Source of the DNA: Campylobacterales bacterium
Lineage (GTDB): Bacteria > Campylobacterota > Campylobacteria > Campylobacterales > Hydrogenimonadaceae
DNA: 7,003 bases
Assembly (NCBI GenBank): GCA_027067015.1
Contig: JAMOMS010000242.1
Span: 1-7,003, forward strand
Direction: 5' to 3'
In this document: positions 1-6,869 of the stretch, one piece after another
How the letters are laid out: each line of letters opens with the position of its first letter
Numbering within the stretch: position 1 is the first letter of the stretch
Notes under the pieces: generated by a model
Databases searched by the model: none
Told to the model about the DNA's origin: nothing
The model's input: only the letters and a program-made list of their open reading frames with translations
Made by a program: the position numbers and the translations under genes

Positions 1-870
1 GATAATCTCGGCCCGCATATTGCCGTAACTGTCCAGTTCACCGTGGTCGTCAAAATAGTCTCGCAGACGTCGCTCTTTGAGTACCTCCGTTTTTTTCGCT
101 TCGACAGAATCGGTAGAAACAGTACTGTGAAGCGTGCCCGTCAAAACTTTTTTAAAGGTATCAACCGCCGTTTTGGCATCCGCGTCGCATATCAGCTTGC
201 CTTCGTCAATCACCATGCCGCGGTTGCAGTAGCGAATAACCGTATCGAGCGCGTGGGTGACAAAAAGAATGGTGCGGTTTTGCTCCTGAAACTCCTGGAA
301 TTTTTTGAAGCATTTCATCTGAAAGGCCATATCCCCCACACTCAGCGCCTCATCGACAATCAATATATCGGGTTCGACGTTGATGGAAACAGAAAAGGCC
401 AGTCGCGCGAACATCCCGGAGCTGTACATCTTGACCGGCTGGTGGATAAACTCGCCTATGTCGGCAAAAGCGAGAATCGCGTCAAGCTTTCGCTCGATCG
501 CTTCACGTTCTAGCCCCATCAGCGTGCCGTTAAGATAGATATTCTCCAATCCCGTCATCTCCGGGTTGAAGCCGGCTCCAAGCTCCAGCAAAGAGGCGAT
601 GGTCCCGCGGGTCTCAATTTGGCCTGAAGAGGGGGTCAGCACGCCGGTAATCATCTTAAGAAGCGTTGATTTGCCGGCACCGTTTTTGCCCACAATACCC
701 ACCGTCTCGCCTCGGTAAATGTCAAAAGAGACATCTTTGAGGGCATAAAAATCGTGGTGGTAGCTCTTTTTGAAAGGGTGCAAAGCCTCTTTGAGGCGAT
801 CCTGGGGGTTGTCGTATAAGTGATAGATTTTTGTCAGGTTTTTAACCCGAACGGCGACGGTCTCATTCAT
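1..870 (-). CDS. wzt: Wzt-like ATP-binding subunit of an ABC polysaccharide (O-antigen/capsule/teichoic-type) exporter, C-terminus cut by the window edge
   Basis: This is the cytoplasmic ATPase that would power export of a lipid-linked polysaccharide through the Wzm-like permease encoded just upstream. My translation from the ATG at 870-868 gives 290 residues and stays open to base 1, so the gene is partial. Seen: Walker A GKNGAGKST (61-69), the LLELGAGFNPEMTG segment (94-107) typical of the Wzt/KpsT/TagH group, an ABC signature YSSGMFARL (149-157), Walker B DILIVDE (168-174) and the switch histidine of FVTHA (H206). The nucleotide-binding domain ends near residue 245. A charged linker (about 246-280) follows, then SYGNMRAEI, which resembles the first strand of the Wzt C-terminal glycan-binding domain. 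KpsT-type proteins stop after about 220 residues, so this longer form points to Wzt. The start overlaps the wzm stop by one base (TGATG), with only a weak upstream GCGGA, so translational coupling is likely. Confidence 0.93.
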   Translation of the reverse strand, partial: MNETVAVRVKNLTKIYHLYDNPQDRLKEALHPFKKSYHHDFYALKDVSFDIYRGETVGIVGKNGAGKSTLLKMITGVLTPSSGQIETRGTIASLLELGAGFNPEMTGLENIYLNGTLMGLEREAIERKLDAILAFADIGEFIHQPVKMYSSGMFARLAFSVSINVEPDILIVDEALSVGDMAFQMKCFKKFQEFQEQNRTILFVTHALDTVIRYCNRGMVIDEGKLICDADAKTAVDTFKKVLTGTLHSTVSTDSVEAKKTEVLKERRLRDYFDDHGELDSYGNMRAEII

Positions 871-1661
871 CAAAGCACATCCGCGAAGTGGGGTCGAAGT
901 CGCCTGAACGTCAAGGCGCCCAGGGCAAAAATGGCCAGAGTGACGCTCCAGTAATAGAGCGTCATGCCGGGCTTTTCCCAAAATCCGACATGGTGAATCA
1001 TGCTGTCACGGTACCCTTCTATGATATAGACCAAAGGATTGAGGGCGATGATTTTGTGGTATTTGGCAGGCAGAATATCGATAGACCAAAAGATTGGGGT
1101 CAACCAAAAGCCAAACTGCAAAAACATCCCGACAATCTGTCCCATATCTCTAAAAAAGACCACGACGGAGGCGGTGATCCATGAAAGACCGAGCAAAAGG
1201 AGCGTCAACGCAAAAAGGTAGTAAAAGACCTGCAACCAGTAAAGGGAGGGAACGATGCCGTAGTAAAGGTACATACCATACATGAAAAAGATGAAAAAAA
1301 GATGCACGGCCAACGCCGAAAGCAGGGGAATAACGGGCAAAAGGTTGACCTGAAAACGCACCTTTTTGACCAGAAAACTGTTAGCGATGATACTGTTGGT
1401 GCCGCTGGCCAGACCTTCGGAGAAGTAAAACCAGGGGAACATACCGGCAACCAGCCAGAGAATAAAAGGAAAATCACCGACGGGCTTGGATTTAAAACCC
1501 ACCTGAAAAACGAACCAGAAGATCAAAACAGTCACCGTCGGCTGGATAAACGCCCAGGCGATGCCGAGCATATTGCCGACATAACGCTGTTTGAAGTCGT
1601 TTTTTGTCAAAGAAAAAATCAGTTTGCGATTCTGGACAATCGCTTTTAAAAACTCATACAA
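870..1661 (-). CDS. wzm: Wzm-like ABC-2 permease of a polysaccharide exporter
   Basis: This is the inner-membrane channel subunit that pairs with the downstream Wzt-like ATPase to export an undecaprenyl-linked or lipid-linked glycan. The 263-residue length is normal for Wzm/KpsM/TagG proteins. Seen: an amphipathic N-terminus with NDFKQRYVGNMLGIAWAF (21-38), about six hydrophobic segments (roughly 32-55, 65-82, 110-134, 143-168, 177-195, 233-252), the family-typical FFRDMGQIVGMFLQFGFWLTP region (169-189), NPLVYIIEGYRDS (208-220), and a C-terminus LRPHFADVL matching the usual end of the family. The start is TTG (1661-1659), chosen because GGAAAG lies 5 bases upstream and because the resulting N-terminus matches the family. 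The first in-frame ATG (Met31) would remove conserved sequence. It begins 20 bases after the glycosidase-like gene and ends in a 1-base overlap with wzt. The glycan transported is not deducible from this subunit. Confidence 0.94.
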   Translation of the reverse strand: MYEFLKAIVQNRKLIFSLTKNDFKQRYVGNMLGIAWAFIQPTVTVLIFWFVFQVGFKSKPVGDFPFILWLVAGMFPWFYFSEGLASGTNSIIANSFLVKKVRFQVNLLPVIPLLSALAVHLFFIFFMYGMYLYYGIVPSLYWLQVFYYLFALTLLLLGLSWITASVVVFFRDMGQIVGMFLQFGFWLTPIFWSIDILPAKYHKIIALNPLVYIIEGYRDSMIHHVGFWEKPGMTLYYWSVTLAIFALGALTFRRLRPHFADVL

Positions 1662-1666
1662 ACCGG

Positions 1667-1672
1667 CTTTCC
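1667..1672 (-). promoter_or_regulatory. Ribosome binding site deciding the TTG start of wzm
   Basis: GGAAAG on the minus strand ends 5 bases before the TTG at 1661-1659. It lies in the 20-base gap after the upstream TAA stop and is the only purine-rich element there with correct spacing. It supports TTG as the initiation codon. It could form a very small CGG/CCG stem with flanking bases, which is probably too short to matter. Confidence 0.6.
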
Positions 1673-1681
1673 GTTTTCTTT

Positions 1682-3289
1682 TTAGTATAGCGTACTTTTC
1701 TTGTCGGTTGGCTCAAGCACCAGGGCCAGCACACGGCTTTTTGCAAGGAAACGGTGCCGAACGACAAGGTCGCCTTTTGGGTCGCTGGCAACCGTTTTTA
1801 GAAATGTTTTTTCACCGGTTTGGAGATTGAAACAATAAATTTGGTAGCGGCTATTTGGCAGTAGGTCGTGAAATCTAAATCCGAAAATACGGCGCAAAAA
1901 ACCGCCGTCACTTCCGTAACAAACCAAAAGCCGTTTGCCGTTTCGCGCGAAAAAGGGACCCTCCAAGGTCTCCTGTTTGCCAAACGGCCAGGCGTTTTGT
2001 TCACAGGGGGTCAAGGGCAGTTCACTCATCTCTTGTAAAAAACGCATACCCACCCCGACTATTTGGGCGCCGGGCAGGGCCATCGCTTCGCACCAGGGCG
2101 TTTTACCCCAGTCACCGCCGCTCGGGCTCTTACCGAAAGGCTTGTCAGGTCGGTTGACCTGCCAGATGCCGTTGGCGCCGTAGGTAAAGCCGGAGGCGCC
2201 GTTTAACATACTCACCCAAAAGGCTTTTTCCACCACATCCGCGCCGTTGCGTCCCAAAATACCCTCATAGGTCACTTCCGCCATGACGACCGGTTTGTGC
2301 GGCACTTCTCTTTGCGCCTCGGCCACGGTGATGGCGGCGCTTCGCACGCTCTCCTCATCGCCGTGGCCGGTTTGAAGCATCTCAAAATCCAAAAAGGAGG
2401 GGTCGCTTAACTCCCGGTGGGCCATATGGGAAGGGTGGGCCGACAAAAGACGGCCGTAGGGATCGATTTGGCGAATATAGGCGCACATTCGGCTCCACCC
2501 CTCTTTCAACGCCCGGTGTTCACGCTCACGATTTTGGCTAAGATACCAGGGCATACTTACCTCGCCGGCGGCCACCCAAATCACGGGCCAGGCGCCCCAG
2601 CGGGCGATCAGGTAGCGCCAATGACGGCGCAGACGCTCTTCGCCCATGAAGCCAAGATAATACCCCCAGCCTCCCAGGATGACCGGAACCAGGCCCGCAT
2701 CTATAATCTGCTCCAGCTTTTTGTCGGCTTCGTCAAACCAGGCGGGGTTGACGGCTTCAAACCCCTTTTGCCACACAAACCCCTCTTCCCCGCCGCCTCT
2801 TGGATCGAAAGGGGCCATATCGGGAAAGAGACCGGCCACTAATTGCACCAGGGTAAATCCCTGCTCTTTTCTTAATTTGGCCAGTTCGGCAATCTCTTGG
2901 ATCTCCATGCGCCCCAGGGCCATCCACCAGGTATCGCCCAGCCAGGCAAAAGGGGTGCCGTCTTCGTATACGAATCGCCTCTCTTCCGTCTTAAGCCGTC
3001 CGTGACGATAAAGGGGGTGCTCGTAGGCGGTATCGCTGATGGTAAAGTTAAACGTGATATCATGAAGACCGCTATCGGCAGGGTCCAAGCAGTGGGTACG
3101 GGCCTCATAACAGCCGGGCAGGGGGGCGTAGAAGCGTACCTCCCACATCCTGCCGCCCCGCCAGAAGGCCGGTACCTTCCAGCTTTGGCCGCTTTCGTGC
3201 CTAAAAACGACATCCAGCTCCACTTCATTAAAAGGATTTGCCCGCGCGACGGCGGCGGTGAAGGTTCGGCTAAAGAGCGGCTTTTTCAT
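1682..3289 (-). CDS. Apiosidase-like glycoside hydrolase (DUF5060 + DUF4038 architecture, GH140-related), no signal peptide
   Basis: A 535-residue protein that I assign to the DUF4038/GH140-like clan; its substrate is unknown. Seen, in order: an N-terminal beta-sandwich like DUF5060 (about 5-88; NPF at 18-20, W43, VRFYAPLPG 51-59); a (beta/alpha)8-type catalytic region (about 90-425) opening with DGTPFAWLGDTWW (110-122), with GFTLVQ (144-149), VIWVAAGE (236-243), KPVVMAEVTYEG (332-343) and GFTYGANGIWQ (367-377); and a C-terminal beta domain (about 450-528) like the collagen-binding-type domain that often ends these enzymes. E243 is the likely acid/base and E338 the likely nucleophile, by motif position only. 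Characterised GH140 acts on apiose in plant pectin, an unlikely substrate here. There is no signal peptide: the domain starts at residue 5, so the protein should be cytoplasmic. The ATG overlaps the mgtE stop (TAATG) with no visible ribosome binding site, implying coupled reinitiation. The exporter genes follow 20 bases later. Confidence 0.85.
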   Translation of the reverse strand: MKKPLFSRTFTAAVARANPFNEVELDVVFRHESGQSWKVPAFWRGGRMWEVRFYAPLPGCYEARTHCLDPADSGLHDITFNFTISDTAYEHPLYRHGRLKTEERRFVYEDGTPFAWLGDTWWMALGRMEIQEIAELAKLRKEQGFTLVQLVAGLFPDMAPFDPRGGGEEGFVWQKGFEAVNPAWFDEADKKLEQIIDAGLVPVILGGWGYYLGFMGEERLRRHWRYLIARWGAWPVIWVAAGEVSMPWYLSQNREREHRALKEGWSRMCAYIRQIDPYGRLLSAHPSHMAHRELSDPSFLDFEMLQTGHGDEESVRSAAITVAEAQREVPHKPVVMAEVTYEGILGRNGADVVEKAFWVSMLNGASGFTYGANGIWQVNRPDKPFGKSPSGGDWGKTPWCEAMALPGAQIVGVGMRFLQEMSELPLTPCEQNAWPFGKQETLEGPFFARNGKRLLVCYGSDGGFLRRIFGFRFHDLLPNSRYQIYCFNLQTGEKTFLKTVASDPKGDLVVRHRFLAKSRVLALVLEPTDKKSTLY

Positions 3290-4653
3290 TACAACAGCAT
3301 CAGCGACGCCAGTCCCAAAAAGCTGAAAAAGCCCACTACGTCGGTCACGGTGGTCAGCAAAACCGTCGAGCCCACGGCCGGGTCAATGCCCAGCCCTTTG
3401 AGTACCAGCGGAATGGTAGCCCCGAAAAAGCCGGCGGCCAACAGGTTGATCACCATAGAAAGCGCGATCACCACGCCCAGCATCGGCATCTTGAACCAGA
3501 CCCAGGCGATGAGCCCCATGACCACCGCGTAGAGCAGGCCGTTGCCCAAAGAGAGCAGAACCTCCTTGACAATGACCCGTTTGGCTTCGGTGGGGGAGAT
3601 CTCGCCAAGGGCAAGCTGGCGCACCGTGACGGTAAGCGACTGGGTGCCGGCGTTGCCGCCCATGGAGGCGACAATGGGCATCAAAACCGCCAGCGCCACC
3701 ACCGACTGGATGGTCTGATCAAAAAACCCGATGACAACGGAAGCGGCAATGGCGGTAAGCAGGTTGATCCCAAGCCAGATGGCCCGGCTCTTTCCAGCCT
3801 CCAGGATATTTTCGCTCTCCTCGGACTCCTCTTCAACCCCGGCCATGCCGTAGATCTGGTCGGTCGCCTGCTTCTCCATCAAATCGTAGATATCATCAGC
3901 CGTGATACGTCCCAGCAAAATATTGAAGTCATCCACCACGGGAATGACGTTCATGTTGTAATTGCCTGCCAGTTCGATCACTTTGTCAATAGGATCTTTG
4001 GGGTGAATGGAGACTGTCAGTGCCCCCTCTTTTTCCAAAATGTTACGGTAAATCTCCTGGGGGCCGTGTAAGACCAGATCTTCCATGGGCATCATGCCCA
4101 AAAATCGATCATGCGTGTCAACAATGAAGACGTGATAGGCGTTGTCCAACCCCTCTTTGCTCTTCATCTCTTTGAGGCGTTTGATCGACTCACCCACCGT
4201 CTCGTCGATGTAGGCCTTGAAGAGCTCGGTCTGCATATGGGCGCCGGCCTCATCCTCTTCGTAGCTGATAAGCTCACGAATAACCCGACTGTCCTCTTCA
4301 TCGATCTTCTCAAGAATCTCCTCGGCCTTCTCCTCGTCCATCTCCTCCAGGTGCTGGACAATATCGGCCGCGTCGTCGGTATCCATCTCTTCAATAATGT
4401 CGGCCAGCTCCGTGGCGTCGATGGCCTCCAGGGCGTCTTCCTGGGCGTTTTTGGAAAGCTCGGCCAACACGTCCGCTTTAAGCTCTTCGGGCAGTGACGT
4501 AAGCAGGCGCAGGTAGGCCTCTTTGTCCTGTTCGCGAACCGCTTCCAACAGTTCGGCGATCTCATAAGCCTGCGCGTTTTCGTCCAACCCTTCCTGAAAG
4601 AGGCGGATACGCCGTTCAATTTCGGCAATCAATTCATCTATCGGGCGTTGCAT
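3289..4653 (-). CDS. mgtE: MgtE-family magnesium channel/transporter
   Basis: An inner-membrane Mg2+-selective channel gated by cytoplasmic Mg2+ sensing. The 454-residue length is normal for full MgtE. Seen: a strongly acidic helical N domain (about 25-135, with MDTDDAADIVQHLEEMDEEKAE at roughly 90-111), YEEDEAGAHMQTE (131-143) leading into two CBS domains (about 138-200 and 205-262; the second ends LGRITADDIYDLM), a connecting plug helix with an acidic stretch EEESEESE (274-281), and five membrane segments from about 290. The membrane part has the family motif MPIVASMGGNAGTQ (325-338) and TTVTDVVGF (434-442); D438 matches the pore aspartate that binds Mg2+ in MgtE structures. The ATG has GGAGG 6 bases upstream. 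The TAA stop overlaps the ATG of the glycosidase-like gene by one base, making mgtE the first gene of the polysaccharide-export cluster. The leader appears too short for a Mg2+ riboswitch. Confidence 0.97.
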   Translation of the reverse strand: MQRPIDELIAEIERRIRLFQEGLDENAQAYEIAELLEAVREQDKEAYLRLLTSLPEELKADVLAELSKNAQEDALEAIDATELADIIEEMDTDDAADIVQHLEEMDEEKAEEILEKIDEEDSRVIRELISYEEDEAGAHMQTELFKAYIDETVGESIKRLKEMKSKEGLDNAYHVFIVDTHDRFLGMMPMEDLVLHGPQEIYRNILEKEGALTVSIHPKDPIDKVIELAGNYNMNVIPVVDDFNILLGRITADDIYDLMEKQATDQIYGMAGVEEESEESENILEAGKSRAIWLGINLLTAIAASVVIGFFDQTIQSVVALAVLMPIVASMGGNAGTQSLTVTVRQLALGEISPTEAKRVIVKEVLLSLGNGLLYAVVMGLIAWVWFKMPMLGVVIALSMVINLLAAGFFGATIPLVLKGLGIDPAVGSTVLLTTVTDVVGFFSFLGLASLMLL

Positions 4654-4659
4654 GGCTTA

Positions 4660-4664
4660 CCTCC
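4660..4664 (-). promoter_or_regulatory. Ribosome binding site of mgtE
   Basis: GGAGG on the minus strand, within GGGGAGGT, ends 6 bases before the mgtE ATG at 4653-4651. It is the strongest Shine-Dalgarno match in the window and fixes the mgtE start. Confidence 0.8.
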
Positions 4665-4680
4665 CCGAAATTTTGGGCGG

Positions 4681-4686
4681 ATTGTA
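4681..4686 (-). promoter_or_regulatory. Candidate -10 box for the mgtE-glycosidase-wzm-wzt unit
   Basis: TACAAT on the minus strand (5 of 6 to TATAAT) lies 27 bases upstream of the mgtE ATG. No good -35 is present at 17 bases; that position falls in the T/C-rich tract that also serves as the tail of the ompA-like gene's terminator. Campylobacterota housekeeping promoters commonly lack a -35 and have T-rich upstream sequence, so this is plausible. It would give a leader of only about 20 bases. Readthrough from the OmpA-family gene is the alternative. Confidence 0.4.
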
Positions 4687-4700
4687 ACGTAAAGAGAGAG

Positions 4701-4733
4701 AAAAAAGAAAGAGAGTTCTCCCCAAAGGGGAGA
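4701..4733 (-). terminator. Rho-independent terminator after the OmpA-family gene
   Basis: Read on the minus strand, TCTCCCC-TTT-GGGGAGA (4733 to 4717) is a perfect 7-bp, mostly GC stem with a 3-base loop, starting 10 bases after the TAA stop at 4746-4744. It is followed by a pyrimidine-rich tail (4716 to about 4701) with runs of three and six T, interrupted by C. The T-tract is imperfect, so termination may be incomplete. Confidence 0.7.
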
Positions 4734-4743
4734 GTGAGAGAAC

Positions 4744-5862
4744 TTACTGGCCTTTTCCGGGAATCAAAATTACTTCGACGCGGCGGTTTTTGGCCCGTCC
4801 CTCTTCAGTGTCGTTGGGGGCGATGGGGCGACTCTCACCAAATCCTTTGACGCTCAGGCGATCTTTGGAAATGCCGTATTTGATTAGCGCGCTCTCTACC
4901 GCTTTGGCCCGGCGAATAGAGAGCTTCATATTGTACGCCTCCGTGCCGATACTGTCGGTATGGCCGTCCAGCTCAGCCGTCACCTGCGGATGTTTTTGCA
5001 TAAACTCGGCCACCTTTTTCACGTCGGTCAACTCATTGACGGGGATTTTGGCCGAATCGAAGGGAAAATGGAAATAGAGCGTGACGCCGACCGCGCATCC
5101 CTGAGCATCCACTTTGAAGCCGGCAGGGGTATTGGGGCACTGGTCTACACCGTCCGCCACGCCGTCGCCATCGCTGTCTTTGGGCATGGGACAACCGTTT
5201 TCGTCCACAATGGTACCCATGGGGGTGTCGGGGCATTTGTCGCGCGAATCAAGCACTCCGTCTTCATCCGCGTCCAAAGAGCCAAGAGGCGCGACCGCCG
5301 ACTCTTTGGGCTCGGCCGTTGAGGCCTGGGGCTCGGACGTGCCAAACGCGTTGAAAGGCACGCTCAATCCCACCATGTAGAGCAGGCTGTTGCCGCCGTC
5401 ATCAAAGCGGATCACGTCACGCACTTCGGCCCGAAGATGAAGAGTCTGGTTCAGCGCGTATTTGACACCGGCGCCTACGGCGGCCATGCCGTCATCGGTC
5501 AAATCGCCGTTGGTCCATGTCTCATACCCCACACTGCCGATCAGATAGGGGCGAAGCGCCTCGCTTTGCGGAGCGAAATGATACAGATAGCTGGCCATGA
5601 CATAATTGCCGTAGCTTTTACCGGTACCCGCTTCGGGATCGACATCGGTTTTGGTTAGAAAATCCCACTCAAGCTCCAGCCCATGGGTATCGCTCTCAAT
5701 CAGGCCCAGGCGTGCGCCCACGGCAAACGTGTCATCCACCCACTCGTTATCCAGCGGACTGTAACCGCCCAACATCGCACTCAGCGAATTTTTGTATTCC
5801 TGCGCCGACAACGTTCCCGCCGCCAGCAATCCCAACAACAAAAAGGTAGCACTCTTTTTCAT
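4744..5862 (-). CDS. OmpA-family outer membrane protein with TSP3 repeats and peptidoglycan-binding domain
   Basis: A 372-residue envelope protein that should sit in the outer membrane and tether it to peptidoglycan. Seen: a signal peptide (1-20, hydrophobic core TFLLLGLLAAGTL, cleavage likely after LSA); a small beta-barrel domain (about 21-172) with alternating aromatic strands; a linker (about 173-196); two thrombospondin type-3 calcium-binding repeats (DADEDGVLDSRDKCPDTP from 197 and DSDGDGVADGVDQCPNTP from 229) with cysteine pairs C210/C224 and C242/C256 that may form disulfides; and an OmpA C-terminal domain (about 258-368). In the last, GHTDSIGTEAYN (300-311) and LSIRRAKAV (314-322) supply D303 and R318, matching the D271/R286 pair of E. 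coli OmpA that binds diaminopimelate. It has its own promoter and a downstream terminator, so it is probably monocistronic. GGAG lies 10 bases before the ATG. The barrel's specificity is not deducible. Confidence 0.95.
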   Translation of the reverse strand: MKKSATFLLLGLLAAGTLSAQEYKNSLSAMLGGYSPLDNEWVDDTFAVGARLGLIESDTHGLELEWDFLTKTDVDPEAGTGKSYGNYVMASYLYHFAPQSEALRPYLIGSVGYETWTNGDLTDDGMAAVGAGVKYALNQTLHLRAEVRDVIRFDDGGNSLLYMVGLSVPFNAFGTSEPQASTAEPKESAVAPLGSLDADEDGVLDSRDKCPDTPMGTIVDENGCPMPKDSDGDGVADGVDQCPNTPAGFKVDAQGCAVGVTLYFHFPFDSAKIPVNELTDVKKVAEFMQKHPQVTAELDGHTDSIGTEAYNMKLSIRRAKAVESALIKYGISKDRLSVKGFGESRPIAPNDTEEGRAKNRRVEVILIPGKGQ

Positions 5863-5894
5863 GACGAAACAACTCCGCTCTTTGAATTTTATGG

Positions 5895-5900
5895 ATTATA
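5895..5900 (-). promoter_or_regulatory. -10 box of the OmpA-family gene
   Basis: A perfect TATAAT on the minus strand, 32 bases upstream of the ATG, which would start transcription near 5888 and give a leader of about 25 bases carrying GGAG at 5876-5873. TTAACA (5926-5921) resembles a -35 but sits 20 bases away, longer than usual. The region between is T-rich (TTTTAA, then TTTTTT), as is typical of Campylobacterota promoters. It lies in the 65-base gap after the corA stop. Confidence 0.65.
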
Positions 5901-5927
5901 GTGAAAAAACCATTAAAAGTTGTTAAA

Positions 5928-6863
5928 TTATATCCACTTCTTCTTTTTCAGCCAAAGGAAAATGAGCCAGGCGATAGTGATGTTCAACCCCCAGACCGCC
6001 AGGTAGCCGTATCGCCACTCCAGTTCGGGCATAAAATGAAAGTTCATACCGTAATTACCGACGATAAAGGTGAGCGGCAGGAAAATGAGCGAAATGGCCG
6101 CCAGTCTCTGCATGGCCTGGTTCATGCGGTTACTTAAAAAACCCATCAAAAGCGTCTGAAGGTAGCCGGTGCGGTCCAGGTAGGTTTTGGATTCGTTGAT
6201 CAGAAAGCTCAGGTGCTCTTTGAGGTCGATAAACTCGTAGCGCAGTTTTTTGCGGATCACCACGGGAAAGTGGTTGATGATCTTGTTGACAATATCGTTA
6301 TGCTGAACCGAAACCTTACCGATACGGTTGAGAGTGCGGCGCGCAAAATAGAGGCTCTTTTGCACCTCCTGCTCATCCAGCGTCTCATCAAAGATCCTAT
6401 CCTCAATCTCCTCCAGCCGGTCATCAATCCGGTCCACGATGTGCATGGTGTGGTCGACCATAATATCAATCACCACGTACATGATGTACTCGATAGAATC
6501 GGTGGGTTTGTAGCGACGAAAGAGCTTGTTGATGACCGCTTTGATGATGTGCCGGTCCCTGGCCAAAAAGATAAATTTGTTGTCGGTCATGATGATGGCG
6601 ACGTTTTGGGCGTGGTAGAGCAGTTCATCCTCTTCATCCGAGACAAAATATTTGAAAATGGCCATTTTAAAGCCCTCATTCTCCTCATAGACAATACTCT
6701 GATCTTCGTTGGTAATGTCTTCAATGAAGCTTTCGGGAAAATGGTGCTGTGTCAGCCATTCGTGAATGTCCCGGTTATCGATGGTGGTAAAGACAATCTG
6801 TTTTTTCTGATCATCCAGCTTTATTTCATCTTTTTTGTAGAGACGATCGGCAAAAATATACAC
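5928..6863 (-). CDS. corA: CorA-family magnesium/divalent cation channel
   Basis: A pentameric inner-membrane channel for Mg2+ (relatives carry Co2+, Ni2+ or Zn2+). Numbering is from a GTG start at 6863-6861, giving 311 residues, normal for CorA. Seen: a mixed alpha/beta cytoplasmic N domain (about 1-120), long charged helices including RIDDRLEEIEDRIFDETLDEQE (about 143-164), the pore helix running into TM1 (about 250-270), the signature YGMNF (271-275), the loop MPELEW (278-283), TM2 (285-305) and a basic cytoplasmic tail KKKKWI. The start is ambiguous. A TTG at 6869-6867 adds two residues, but the Shine-Dalgarno GAAAGG at 6875-6870 abuts that TTG and sits 6 bases before the GTG, so I prefer the GTG. 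An ATG at 6877-6875 is in another frame. No terminator is visible before the OmpA-family gene 65 bases downstream. Confidence 0.95.
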   Translation of the reverse strand: MYIFADRLYKKDEIKLDDQKKQIVFTTIDNRDIHEWLTQHHFPESFIEDITNEDQSIVYEENEGFKMAIFKYFVSDEEDELLYHAQNVAIIMTDNKFIFLARDRHIIKAVINKLFRRYKPTDSIEYIMYVVIDIMVDHTMHIVDRIDDRLEEIEDRIFDETLDEQEVQKSLYFARRTLNRIGKVSVQHNDIVNKIINHFPVVIRKKLRYEFIDLKEHLSFLINESKTYLDRTGYLQTLLMGFLSNRMNQAMQRLAAISLIFLPLTFIVGNYGMNFHFMPELEWRYGYLAVWGLNITIAWLIFLWLKKKKWI

Positions 6864-6869
6864 GGCCAA

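Noticed and set aside
43..513. A 156-codon plus-strand open frame at the left edge
   Set aside because: It is the antisense shadow of the Wzt-like ATPase, whose Walker A, signature and Walker B motifs are all intact on the minus strand.
2897..3532. A 211-codon plus-strand open frame spanning the glycosidase-mgtE junction
   Set aside because: It is antisense to two well-supported genes and has no family resemblance; long antisense frames are expected at this base composition.
4654..4743. A possible Mg2+-sensing riboswitch ahead of mgtE
   Set aside because: The gap is only 90 bases, the hairpin in it belongs to the upstream gene's terminator, and the likely leader is about 20 bases, too short for an M-box.
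5147..5276. Tandem repeat within the OmpA-family gene
   Set aside because: The similarity comes from two thrombospondin type-3 protein repeats (about 32 residues apart), a normal feature of these linkers and not a mobile or unstable DNA repeat.
5901..5930. Terminator after corA
   Set aside because: There are T-rich runs but no GC-rich stem; the segment is better explained as the upstream part of the promoter for the OmpA-family gene.
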